Shown here: one piece after another, positions 1 to 7,788 of the stretch
How the letters are laid out: each line of letters starts with the position of its first letter
How positions within the stretch are numbered: position 1 is the stretch's first letter
DNA from: JBBDIM01 sp040880405
Lineage (GTDB): Bacteria; Planctomycetota; Planctomycetia; Pirellulales; Pirellulaceae
Reading direction: 5' to 3'
DNA: 19,995 nucleotides
Assembly (NCBI GenBank): GCA_040880405.1
Contig: JBBDIM010000134.1
Span: 1-19,995 of the forward strand
Position numbers and translations under genes: made by a program
Notes under the pieces: generated by a model
Databases searched by the model: none
What the model was told of the DNA's origin: nothing
What the model saw: only the letters and a program-made list of their open reading frames with translations

Positions 1-1
1 C

Positions 2-1153
2 CGCATCCTCAAAGAGCGGATCAAGATGACCGGCCTGATGTATGGCGAGGGGACCTTGGAGATCCTGCCGGACGGGTTCGGCTTCCTCCGCAGCCCCGAC
101 TACCACTACCTCTCCTGCCCCGACGACATTTACGTCTCCCCGAGTCAGATTCGCCGGTTCAGCCTGAAAACCGGCAACATCGTGACCGGGCAGATTCGTC
201 CTCCCAAGGAGAACGAACGATACTTTGCCCTGCTCAGGGTTGAAGCGGTCAACTACCAGGACCCCAACCTGTCCGCGAGCAAGGTCTATTTCGACAACCT
301 AACTCCACTGCATCCCGATTCCCGCATCCGGATGGAAGCCGAACCGACCGACTACTCCGCTCGGATCATCGACTTGATCGTCCCGATCGGGTTTGGCCAG
401 CGTGGTTTGATCGTCAGCCCCCCCAGGGCCGGTAAGACGATCCTGATGCAAACGATGGCTAAGGCGGTCCAAAAGAACTACCCGGACGCATACGTGATCA
501 TGCTGTTGATCGATGAGCGGCCCGAGGAAGTAACCGACATGGAACGGCAACTGAAGGCCTCCAATTGCGAGGTAATCAGCTCCACCTTCGACGAACCCCC
601 ATCCCGTCACGTCCAGGTCTCCGAGATGGTGATCGAGAAGGCGAAGCGGATGGTCGAGTTCGGCACCGACGTGGTGATTTTCCTCGATTCGATTACCCGA
701 CTGGCCAGGGCCTGGAACTCGGAGTGCCCCCCTTCGGGCAAACTCCTTTCCGGTGGTCTGGATGCCAACGCGCTACAGCGTCCCAAACGGTTTTTGGGCT
801 CGGCCCGGAAGGTGGAGGAGGGTGGTTCGTTGACGATCATCGCCACCGCCTTGGTCGATACCGGCAGCAAAATGGATGACGTGATCTTTGAAGAGTTCAA
901 AGGGACCGGTAACCAGGAAATCGTGCTCGACCGCCGTCTGGTCGACCGGCGTATCTGGCCGGCCATCGACATCAACGCCAGCGGGACTCGGCGGGAAGAG
1001 ATGTTGATGGATCCCGAGGAATATCGCCGCGTTTGCATCCTGCGTCGGGTCCTCAATGAAATGAACTCACCCGACGCGATGGAACTGCTACTCGGCCGCC
1101 TGGCCAAGACCCGCAGCAACGCGGAGTTCCTAATGAGCATGAACGCCAGCTAG
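2..1153 (+). CDS. rho: Transcription termination factor Rho (5' end outside window)
   Basis: Rho is the hexameric ATP-dependent RNA helicase that binds nascent C-rich RNA and releases RNA polymerase. The reading frame is open from base 2. The ATG at base 26 lies inside the conserved primary RNA-binding domain (LMYGEGTLEILPDGFGFL, then YVSPSQIRRF), so it is not the start and the true N-terminus is upstream. The Walker A motif PPRAGKT is at 419-439, and Walker B VVIFLDSITRLARA begins at 671. The Q-loop and R-loop region (LSGGLDANALQRPKRFLGSA, then GTGNQEIVLDRRL) follows, and the C-terminus is intact. Family identity is certain. The gene lies 98 bases upstream of ribH on the same strand with only a weak hairpin (1180-1193) between them, so read-through is possible. 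Nothing in the visible part looks damaged. Confidence 0.97.
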   Translation, partial: RILKERIKMTGLMYGEGTLEILPDGFGFLRSPDYHYLSCPDDIYVSPSQIRRFSLKTGNIVTGQIRPPKENERYFALLRVEAVNYQDPNLSASKVYFDNLTPLHPDSRIRMEAEPTDYSARIIDLIVPIGFGQRGLIVSPPRAGKTILMQTMAKAVQKNYPDAYVIMLLIDERPEEVTDMERQLKASNCEVISSTFDEPPSRHVQVSEMVIEKAKRMVEFGTDVVIFLDSITRLARAWNSECPPSGKLLSGGLDANALQRPKRFLGSARKVEEGGSLTIIATALVDTGSKMDDVIFEEFKGTGNQEIVLDRRLVDRRIWPAIDINASGTRREEMLMDPEEYRRVCILRRVLNEMNSPDAMELLLGRLAKTRSNAEFLMSMNAS

Positions 1154-1251
1154 TCGGTCGATGTCAAAACACACCGAGGCGGAGCAATCTCCGTTTCGCA
1201 GTGGCGGCGACTCCACTCACCTATCCGTTCCCACCTAGCAAGGAATTTATC

Positions 1252-1725
1252 GTGGTTACCATATACGAAGGGGACCCCAAGTCTCCCGTGATGAAGATCG
1301 CGATTATTGTTTCCAAATACAACGCCTCGATCACCGAAAGGTTGCTCGAAGGGGCCTTGGAAACCTTGCGGGCACATGAGGTCCCGGAAAACAATATCGA
1401 TGTAGCCAAGGTGCCGGGGGCCTGGGAGTTGACCGTCGCGGCCGCCCAAATGGCGCGAACCCGACGCTACCAAGCGGTCATCTGTTTGGGGGCGGTGATC
1501 AAAGGGGAAACGACCCACGATCAGTACATCAACCAGCAAGTCAGCCACAACCTGGGGCAACTATCCCTGGAGTGTGGTATCCCCATTACTTTCGGGCTCC
1601 TCACTTGCAACACGGTGGAACAGGCGATCAATCGCGCCGGCGGAAGCGTCGGCAATAAGGGGAGCGAATCGGTGCTCGCGGCCCTAGAGATGATCGATCT
1701 GCTCCGGCAAATTCCCTCCGGTTAA
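1252..1725 (+). CDS. ribH: 6,7-dimethyl-8-ribityllumazine synthase
   Basis: RibH condenses 5-amino-6-ribitylamino-uracil with 3,4-dihydroxybutanone phosphate in the penultimate step of riboflavin synthesis, usually as a 60-mer or pentamer. I chose the GTG at 1252. AAGGA at 1240-1244 sits 7 bases upstream, and the resulting 157-residue protein begins MVTIYEGDPKSP, which fits the family length. The frame is open back to a GTG at 1201, and an ATG at 1291 would remove the first strand. Family landmarks visible are IVSKYNASITERLLEGA, PGAWEL, and GAVIKGETTHDQY, where H89 is the likely catalytic histidine, followed by FGLLTCNTVEQA and GNKGSE. No other rib gene is in the window. nusB follows at 1865, and a ribH-nusB pairing is common in bacteria. 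Confidence 0.95.
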   Translation: MVTIYEGDPKSPVMKIAIIVSKYNASITERLLEGALETLRAHEVPENNIDVAKVPGAWELTVAAAQMARTRRYQAVICLGAVIKGETTHDQYINQQVSHNLGQLSLECGIPITFGLLTCNTVEQAINRAGGSVGNKGSESVLAALEMIDLLRQIPSG

Positions 1726-1736
1726 CCGCAGGGCGT

Positions 1737-1742
1737 TATAAT
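1737..1742 (+). promoter_or_regulatory. Possible -10 box upstream of nusB
   Basis: A perfect TATAAT lies 12 bases after the ribH stop. No convincing -35 hexamer sits 16-18 bases upstream, so this is only a candidate start point for nusB transcription, with a leader of roughly 115 bases. Confidence 0.25.
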
Positions 1743-1864
1743 ACCGTCTGTAAGGAGCCCACGGGCCGACAAAACCGCCCCAAAAAACTTGCCGCACCCA
1801 TCACCTCGGCATCCTCAACAGCGGACGCAACCTCAGGCGAATAACAGAACGAACCAACCAGGCC

Positions 1865-2293
1865 ATGGCAAGACGTAGTCGAGCACGGGAAGTGGTGCTC
1901 CAAATTCTTTATCAGGAAGATCTCAATCCGGATGCCGACCCTCGGCTCGCCGATGAATTCCTGCGTGGGCGTTTGAAACAAGACGAACAGTTGATCGAGT
2001 TCGGACGCTACCTGTTGATAGGAACGCGCGAACATCGCAAAAAGATCGACATGCAACTCGAACGATTCGCCGACAACTGGAGCCTCAAGCGAATGGCGGC
2101 CACCGACCGCAATCTGCTCCGGCTCGGTGCCTTCGAGATCTTGTACTCCAACACCCCGGGGCGGGTCGCGATCAACGAGGCGGTGGAGTTGGCGAAACGT
2201 TTTGGCGGTAAGCACTCTCCTCAGTTCGTCAACGGACTGTTGGACCGTGTCCTGAAAAGCCGACCCGCGGACGATCAACCGCCGTCGTCATAG
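1865..2293 (+). CDS. nusB: Transcription antitermination factor NusB
   Basis: NusB is a small all-helical RNA-binding protein that pairs with S10 (NusE) on boxA RNA in rRNA antitermination complexes. The 142-residue product starts MARRSRAREVVLQILYQEDL, the standard NusB opening with a basic N-terminus and ALQ-LYQ-type helix. It also contains the late helices DRNLLRLGAFEILY and VAINEAVELAKRFGG-K-PQFVNGLLD, which are the family hallmarks. Length is normal. The ATG at 1865 has only a poor ribosome-binding site (CAGG just upstream), but no better start exists and the family alignment begins here. It lies between ribH and ftsY on the same strand. Confidence 0.95.
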   Translation: MARRSRAREVVLQILYQEDLNPDADPRLADEFLRGRLKQDEQLIEFGRYLLIGTREHRKKIDMQLERFADNWSLKRMAATDRNLLRLGAFEILYSNTPGRVAINEAVELAKRFGGKHSPQFVNGLLDRVLKSRPADDQPPSS

Positions 2294-2395
2294 CTTCTGT
2301 CGTTGCCGACACCGGTAAAGACTTCCCGCGGCGTATCACTTAAAATACGGGGCTAACCTCCCGGCCTAGTACCTCGTACGGAATACAGATTACCC

Positions 2396-3388
<993 letters not shown>

Positions 3389-3911
3389 CCGGTGATCGCG
3401 TGAGGTGGCCATTTCCTGGCCACTCCCGGACGTGTCGCTTGCCTTCGAAAGCCACTGGCCACTCTTTCTCGCTTTCGAGGCGAGCTCATCTCGCCGACCG
3501 AGGCCAGCATGAGTGGCAATGGCATGTTCTCCGCCCGTAGCGATGGATTCTTAGGCACAAAGGCGGTTTCAGGCCCCGGATTGCGTCTCGGGAAGTTGCT
3601 GACTTAGCGTGCATCCTTACTGCGCAGAATCTTTGCAACTGGGGATTTGTGGTGATTTTGTCGCTATAAAGCGAATTTTCTCATCAAACCCTAAGTGTCT
3701 ATCGGATCACGGGATAGGCCACTTTTTGACCGCCTCACCTTCTTCTGGTCTGGGCCAAATGCTGGCAATGGCACACCTGTTGCTTTCAAGGGGGTTCGTG
3801 CACACAGCCCGGATCCGAGAAGGCGCTAACTAAAGTCTCGGTTCGGAGCTCACTTTGGCCCTGGCAGTAATTGGCCGTCGTTTGTTCCATTGTTTTTAAG
3901 GTACGAATCAC
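3389..3911. other. 523-base non-coding region with hairpins and the amt control region
   Basis: There is no convincing gene here. Just after ftsY come two short hairpins: GTGGCCA/TGGCCAC (3405-3411 with 3417-3423) and GGCGAG/CTCGCC (3479-3484 with 3490-3495). TGGCCACTC recurs near 3457. None is followed by a T-tract, so any terminator role for ftsY is weak. The second half contains the sigma-54 promoter described separately, and TGCATC-N5-TGCGCA at 3610-3626, which loosely resembles an NtrC dyad about 160 bases upstream of the promoter. A 74-codon open frame at 3609-3833 spans these elements and has no recognisable family. Confidence 0.6.
3769..3784 (+). promoter_or_regulatory. Sigma-54 (RpoN) promoter for amt
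   Basis: TGGCACACCTGTTGCT matches the sigma-54 consensus TGGCAC-N5-TTGCW at every conserved position. The invariant GG (3770-3771) and GC (3782-3783) are separated by exactly 10 bases. The predicted start is near 3795, giving a leader of about 117 bases to the amt ATG at 3912. Sigma-54 control of ammonium transport is well established in other bacteria. That this site is used here is inferred from sequence and position. Confidence 0.8.
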
Positions 3912-5378
3912 ATGTTAAGTTCCCTCTCCCTCCCGACGAGAGCGTGGTCGATGATGACCTTGATCGCACTCTCACTCCTAATCACTGGTCCTCTCCTCGC
4001 GCAAGATGCGGAAGAGGGCAGCACCGCGGCGGAAGTCGAAGCGGTCGAAGAAGCTCCTGCGGAAGAAGCCGCTGAAGAAGAAGCTGTCGAAGATACTCCC
4101 GCATTGCTTCGCGATGAAGTCAACGCCCTCTGGACCTGCTTAGCGGCGTTCCTTGTGTTCTTCATGCAGGCGGGCTTCGCCTTAGTGGAAGCTGGTTTCA
4201 CGCGAGCGAAAAACGCGTGCAACATCATTATGAAGAACTTGCTCGACCTATCCGTCGGCTCTCTCTCCTTCTGGATGATCGGCTTCGGGCTAATGTTCGG
4301 TGCCTCGAACGGCTGGTTCATCACCGACACGAGCTTCTTCTTCTTCGATGGCAGCAGCGACGCCGCCTTGGAGCTAAGCTCGGAACCGTTTAACTGGGCG
4401 TTTTTGATCTTCCAGACCGTGTTCTGTGCGACCGCCGCCACCATCGTCTCCGGTGCCGTCGCCGAGCGTACCAAGTTCACTGGTTACATCGCCTACTCGA
4501 TTTTGATCTGCGTGATCGTTTACCCGATCTTCGGTAGCTGGGGTTGGGGATCGCTGTATGCCGGTGAAGGCTGGTTGGAGAAGATGGGCTTTTATGACTT
4601 CGCTGGTTCCACCGTCGTTCACTCCATCGGTGGCTGGGCCGCCTTGGCTGGGGCGATCGTCATCGGTCCTCGCATCGGCAAGTACACCAAAGATGGTAAC
4701 GTCAAACCGATCCCTGGGCACAACATTCCGCTGGCCGCTCTGGGTGTCTTCATCCTGTGGTTGGGATGGTTCGGGTTCAATGCTGGTTCGACCACTTCGG
4801 TCGATGGTGGCGGATTTGCTTTCATTGCCGTGACCACCAACCTGGCTGCCGCAGCGGGTTCCGTGGGTGCGTTGATTACCTCTTGGATCTTGTTCAAGAA
4901 GCCTGATCCGTCCTTCGCCCTCAACGGTGCCTTGGCTGGTCTGGTCTCGATCACCGCGGGCTGCGATGCCATGAGCCCCGCGTTTGCCGCACTCGCTGGA
5001 CTTTTGGGCGGCGTGCTGGTGGTCTTCTCGGTGGTCTTCTTCGACAAACTGAAGATCGATGATCCGGTGGGTGCCATCTCGGTTCATGGTGTGTGTGGTG
5101 CTTGGGGTACCCTCGCGGTCGGCTTGTTCATGACGGATGGCGGACTGGTTACCGGTGGTGGTGCTGGCCAACTAACGACCCAGTTTATCGGTGTTGGTGC
5201 CGGTTTCATCTGGGCCTTTGGTACCAGCATGATCATCTTCCTGGCGATCAAATACACGATCGGTTTGCGAGTCAGTGCCGAAGAAGAGATGGAAGGCTTG
5301 GACATCACCGAACACGGGATGTACGCCTACCCACCTCACTTGGTCTCGGAATCGACCTCGACCGGCAAGGCTGGCTAG
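3912..5378 (+). CDS. amt: Ammonium transporter (Amt/MEP/Rh family)
   Basis: This is a trimeric inner-membrane channel for ammonium/ammonia. The 488-residue product starts with a signal peptide (LIALSLLITGPLLAQ, about 17-31). A Glu/Ala-rich segment (about 33-63) follows, then eleven membrane segments from about residue 73. Key AmtB residues can be placed: D229 and H237 in DFAGSTVVHSIGG match D160 and H168, and H392 in ISVHGVCG matches H318. The outer Phe gate region is FQTVF (167-171). The cytosolic tail keeps the conserved SAEEEMEGLDITEHG stretch that docks P-II, so gating by the adjacent glnB product is likely. AAGGT at 3898-3902 lies 9 bases before the ATG. Transcription is probably from the sigma-54 site and ends at the hairpin at 5479. 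The acidic linker is longer than in the E. coli protein. Confidence 0.96.
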   Translation: MLSSLSLPTRAWSMMTLIALSLLITGPLLAQDAEEGSTAAEVEAVEEAPAEEAAEEEAVEDTPALLRDEVNALWTCLAAFLVFFMQAGFALVEAGFTRAKNACNIIMKNLLDLSVGSLSFWMIGFGLMFGASNGWFITDTSFFFFDGSSDAALELSSEPFNWAFLIFQTVFCATAATIVSGAVAERTKFTGYIAYSILICVIVYPIFGSWGWGSLYAGEGWLEKMGFYDFAGSTVVHSIGGWAALAGAIVIGPRIGKYTKDGNVKPIPGHNIPLAALGVFILWLGWFGFNAGSTTSVDGGGFAFIAVTTNLAAAAGSVGALITSWILFKKPDPSFALNGALAGLVSITAGCDAMSPAFAALAGLLGGVLVVFSVVFFDKLKIDDPVGAISVHGVCGAWGTLAVGLFMTDGGLVTGGGAGQLTTQFIGVGAGFIWAFGTSMIIFLAIKYTIGLRVSAEEEMEGLDITEHGMYAYPPHLVSESTSTGKAG

Positions 5379-5478
5379 TTCCAGCGGACTTGCTTGAATC
5401 ACGGATCGCCCTTGGGGCATACCCTCGGGCGGTCTGATCACGAAGATACTTCGGCCTTTGCCTGGGCCAGAAGTTCTA

Positions 5479-5531
5479 CCCCAATGACTTGGAAGAGTGT
5501 TCCGCCTCACTCTTCCAAGTCGGGGTTTTTT
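5479..5531 (+). terminator. Strong intrinsic terminator after amt
   Basis: A perfect 14-bp stem, GACTTGGAAGAGTG (5486-5499) with CACTCTTCCAAGTC (5508-5521), closes an 8-base loop. The stem extends through CCCC (5479-5482) pairing with GGGG (5522-5525) across a 3-base bulge, and is followed by six T (5526-5531). It should separate amt from glnB, so glnB needs its own promoter or read-through. Confidence 0.93.
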
Positions 5532-5670
5532 CTTGGGTAAACGTTTTTTCTATTCGGCTTGGTTTCTCACCGATGCCTTTGAGTTCTCCGCCCCGCACTT
5601 GTCGCGGAACCGGCGGGGATTTACATTCGAGAGTTGCAGCAGTGTCCCCTCGCCCGCTCGGAATCGCCCC

Positions 5671-6018
5671 ATGAAACTTGTGATCGCCATCATCCAGCCC
5701 AGTCGCCTAGAAGCGGTTAAGGAAGCCCTGACCGAGGTGGAAGTGGTCCGCCTGACCGTGATGGACTGCCAAGGTTTCGGTCGCCAGAAAGGGCAGACCG
5801 AGGTCTACCGCGGGCACGAGTTCACTGTCAACCTACTCCGTAAGGTGCAGCTTCAGATCGCGGTGAACGAGGACTTCGTGGAACCAACGATCGACGCAAT
5901 CATTAAGGGTGCCCGAACCGGCGATCAAGGAGAAATCGGCGATGGCAAGATCTTTGTCGTCCCGATGGATGACTGCGTCCGCATCCGCACCGGGGAACGT
6001 GGCCCGGAAGCGATTTAA
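5671..6018 (+). CDS. glnB: P-II nitrogen regulatory protein with Phe at position 51
   Basis: P-II proteins are trimeric sensors of 2-oxoglutarate and ATP/ADP that control Amt channels and nitrogen metabolism. The 115-residue protein aligns along its whole length with E. coli GlnB: QGFGRQKGQTEVYRG covers the start of the T-loop, IGDGKIFV the B-loop, and RIRTGERGPEAI the end. Tyr46 is present, but the position of the uridylylated Tyr51 is Phe (RGHEF). The B-loop region TGDQGEIGDG carries about three extra residues. I chose the ATG at 5671 because the P-II fold begins MKLVIAIIQPS; the frame is open farther upstream but that part does not resemble the family. Its place next to amt argues for a channel-blocking (GlnK-like) role. 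No sigma-54 site was seen in the 140-base gap. Confidence 0.95.
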   Translation: MKLVIAIIQPSRLEAVKEALTEVEVVRLTVMDCQGFGRQKGQTEVYRGHEFTVNLLRKVQLQIAVNEDFVEPTIDAIIKGARTGDQGEIGDGKIFVVPMDDCVRIRTGERGPEAI

Positions 6019-6032
6019 TCGGGGCGTTCCCT

Positions 6033-6689
6033 CTACTGTTGCTCCAGCACCTCGCTAACACGGTTGGGCATCTCCTGCGGATCTCGCGGCACGCCCATCC
6101 AGACAGAAACAATGCGTCCCTCGCGATCAACCAGCAGCGTGGTGGGATATCCTCCCCACGGGCTGATCCGATGCAGATGCTGGCGAAATCCGCCGTGGGT
6201 ATCGACATAAACCGGCAACTCCGTGTTGAACCGGGCCAAGACCGTGTGGCTATTGGGTGCTAGGTTTTCCAGATCTTCGGAGTACCCTGGCACCCCGTTG
6301 GGGTTCCAGGCCCCATCGGAGGAGATGGAGAGCAGTTGGAAATCGGAATTCTCGGAAAACTGCTTCCTCATCTGTAGCAAATCGGGGAATTCCTGCAGGC
6401 AGTATCCACACCAGGGGCCCCAGAAGTTGATCAGGGTGACCTTCCCGGCAAGATCCCCCAGCGGCAGACGCTCTTCGGCGTTTACCAACGGGTCGAGCAT
6501 GACGTCCGGCAGTTGGGTGCCGACCCAAGGATGGGCACCCGGCGGTTTAGGGCCCAAGCGTTGAATCGCCACCAAGGTCCCCAGCCCGGCCGCCAGACAA
6601 ACCGCGGCGTACCAGAGCCAGGTTGCTCCTCGTCCGCTGGCTGGTTCGGCCTGCTGTTCCGCACCCCAGGAATCGGTCTCTTGCGTCAT
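6033..6689 (-). CDS. TlpA-like membrane-anchored thioredoxin
   Basis: This is a thiol-disulfide oxidoreductase of the TlpA/ResA/AhpC-TSA type, probably tethered to the inner membrane with its catalytic domain outside. From the ATG at 6689 the protein has 218 residues: a short polar N-terminus, one membrane segment (WLWYAAVCLAAGLGTLVAI, about 24-42), then a thioredoxin fold. The redox motif is WCGYC (about 93-97) within INFWGPWCGYC, and the cis-proline loop is GGYPTTLLVD. The family uses such proteins to reduce cytochrome c apoproteins or periplasmic disulfides; the substrate here is unknown. Another in-frame ATG at 6713 adds eight residues. I prefer 6689 because GGA lies 5 bases upstream, whereas 6713 has no ribosome-binding site. 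It is convergent with glnB, only 14 bases apart. Confidence 0.9.
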   Translation of the reverse strand: MTQETDSWGAEQQAEPASGRGATWLWYAAVCLAAGLGTLVAIQRLGPKPPGAHPWVGTQLPDVMLDPLVNAEERLPLGDLAGKVTLINFWGPWCGYCLQEFPDLLQMRKQFSENSDFQLLSISSDGAWNPNGVPGYSEDLENLAPNSHTVLARFNTELPVYVDTHGGFRQHLHRISPWGGYPTTLLVDREGRIVSVWMGVPRDPQEMPNRVSEVLEQQ

Positions 6690-6749
6690 TGTGTTCCGTC
6701 TTCTATCGAACATTCTAGAAAGATTTGCGTTTCATTAACCCAGCAGTGC

Positions 6750-6778
6750 ATTGTACCGCCCTGCGGCCCAACCGTTAA
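6750..6778 (-). promoter_or_regulatory. Candidate sigma-70-type promoter for the TlpA-like gene
   Basis: On the minus strand TTAACG (6778-6773), a 17-base spacer and TACAAT (6755-6750) form a plausible promoter. The predicted start near 6743 is 54 bases before the chosen ATG at 6689. Confidence 0.4.
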
Positions 6779-7007
6779 ATTGTCATGAAACCGAACCGCC
6801 CCCACCAGGGTGGCAAGAATCGCTATTCGAGGAATTCGGCCTGTGGATTAAGCTATAGATGGTATCACCCCATCGTGCTTGTCCGCCGTCGCCACCTGTA
6901 ATGCCTCTGGATTCTTCTTCCTGGTTCGAAATAATGGAGTTGGATCGATGTCTACAATCGAGCATTCCGCCGTTCCTTTTCTGTTCTCGGGCCCGCCGGT
7001 GAGCGTC

Positions 7008-7568
7008 ATGACGTTTGAAGTCGAGTTGAAATTTCCGGTTTCCGACCTATCGCCGATCGAGCTCCGCCTGGAATCGCTGGGCGCGGTGATCGAGGTGCCG
7101 GTTCACCAAAGCGACATTTATTACTGCCACCCCTCGCGCGACTTCGCCCAAACCGACGAAGCGCTGCGAATCCGCCGCGTGGGGAGCAAGAATTTTGTGA
7201 CCTACAAAGGCCCTAAGCTGGACGACGACACCAAAACCCGGCGCGAGATCGAAGTTCCCTTGATCTCCGGGGCCGAGGGGGCCAAGAATATTGTCGAGCT
7301 GATCGAGGCCCTCGGATTTGAGCAGTGCGCCCAAGTGGTTAAGAACCGCCGCAAGGCGTCCCTCCAGTTCGACAATTTCCAGGTGGAAGCGGCCCTGGAC
7401 GAGGTCGTGGACCTGGGGACCTTTGTGGAACTGGAAATTTCCGCCGATCAAACCCAACTGGAAGCGGCCAAACAGGCGATCTCGCATTTGGCAAGCGAAC
7501 TGGGCCTGACCCAAAGCGAGCGACGCAGCTATCTGGAACTGGTGATCGCCCAACCGACCAATCTCTAA
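7008..7568 (+). CDS. cyaB: CYTH-domain protein, class IV adenylate cyclase (CyaB)-like
   Basis: This belongs to the CYTH superfamily, whose members bind triphosphates inside a beta-barrel tunnel with divalent metal; CyaB members can make cAMP, others are thiamine triphosphatases or tripolyphosphatases. The 186-residue protein opens with the diagnostic ExExK motif (EVELK, 4-8). Charged tunnel residues follow in EALRIRR, TYKGPK, RREIE, VKNRRKAS, the acidic DEVVDLGTFVELEI, and the closing RSYLEL. This spacing fits CyaB best, but activity cannot be read from sequence. The ATG at 7008 gives the usual family N-terminus. An in-frame ATG at 6948 has a better ribosome-binding site (GGAG, 6936-6939) and would add 20 residues, so it remains possible. 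It is divergent from the TlpA-like gene. Confidence 0.88.
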   Translation: MTFEVELKFPVSDLSPIELRLESLGAVIEVPVHQSDIYYCHPSRDFAQTDEALRIRRVGSKNFVTYKGPKLDDDTKTRREIEVPLISGAEGAKNIVELIEALGFEQCAQVVKNRRKASLQFDNFQVEAALDEVVDLGTFVELEISADQTQLEAAKQAISHLASELGLTQSERRSYLELVIAQPTNL

Positions 7569-7579
7569 ATCTCTAACCT

Positions 7580-7601
7580 GCGCGGGCTTTCTCGCCCGCG
7601 C
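7580..7601 (+). terminator. GC-rich hairpin after the CYTH gene
   Basis: A perfect 8-bp stem, GCGCGGGC (7580-7587) with GCCCGCGC (7594-7601), closes a 6-base loop 12 bases after the stop codon. There is no U-tract directly behind it, so it could be a weak or Rho-assisted terminator, or a 3'-end stabiliser. Confidence 0.5.
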
Positions 7602-7635
7602 GATTCCCTTCGATAGAAAAATTTTGACGGGTACG

Positions 7636-7651
7636 CGAAACTCAAGTTTCG
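7636..7651. promoter_or_regulatory. Palindrome upstream of the EF-hand gene, possible operator
   Basis: CGAAACT-CA-AGTTTCG is a perfect 7+7 bp inverted repeat with a 2-base centre. It lies 6 bases downstream of a TTGACG (7624-7629) that could be a -35 box, although no good -10 follows. AACCGGGGTT, a second short dyad, is adjacent. The size suits a dimeric repressor site. No regulator is identified. Confidence 0.3.
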
Positions 7652-7726
7652 AACCGGGGTTTTAACCTCCAGCTAGAAACATTTCGGCTCCTTCGAAGGT
7701 CATTGCAGCGCATGCGTCTCACGGCG

Positions 7727-7770
7727 CACCCCACATGCGGGGGTGTGGTTTCTTAGCTTACCAACACCCC
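7727..7770 (+). promoter_or_regulatory. Leader with two mutually exclusive hairpins before the EF-hand gene
   Basis: The segment GGGGTG(T) at 7740-7746 can pair upstream with CACCCC (7727-7732, 7-base loop) or downstream with ACACCCC (7764-7770, 17-base loop, with GG/CC able to extend the stem past one bulged base). The second helix is followed by TTTT and lies 18 bases before the ATG at 7789. Competing helices of this kind are typical of attenuators, but no ligand or leader peptide is evident. Confidence 0.35.
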
Positions 7771-7788
7771 TTTTCCCAGGAACAAGAA

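Noticed and set aside
1180..1193. Hairpin CGGAG-CAAT-CTCCG after rho as a terminator or FMN riboswitch before ribH
   Set aside because: The stem is only 5 bp with a weak T-run, and the gap lacks the length and conserved elements of an FMN riboswitch.
3609..3833. 74-codon plus frame upstream of amt
   Set aside because: It overlaps the sigma-54 promoter, lacks a family or a credible ribosome-binding site, and reads as non-coding composition.
4374..5171. 265-codon open frame opposite amt (minus strand)
   Set aside because: It lies wholly inside amt, which has the full set of channel residues. The antisense frame encodes polar low-complexity sequence with no family.
5497..5670. N-terminal extension of the P-II protein by 58 residues
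   Set aside because: P-II proteins begin at MKLVIAII. The extension would start inside the terminator stem and has no similarity to the family.
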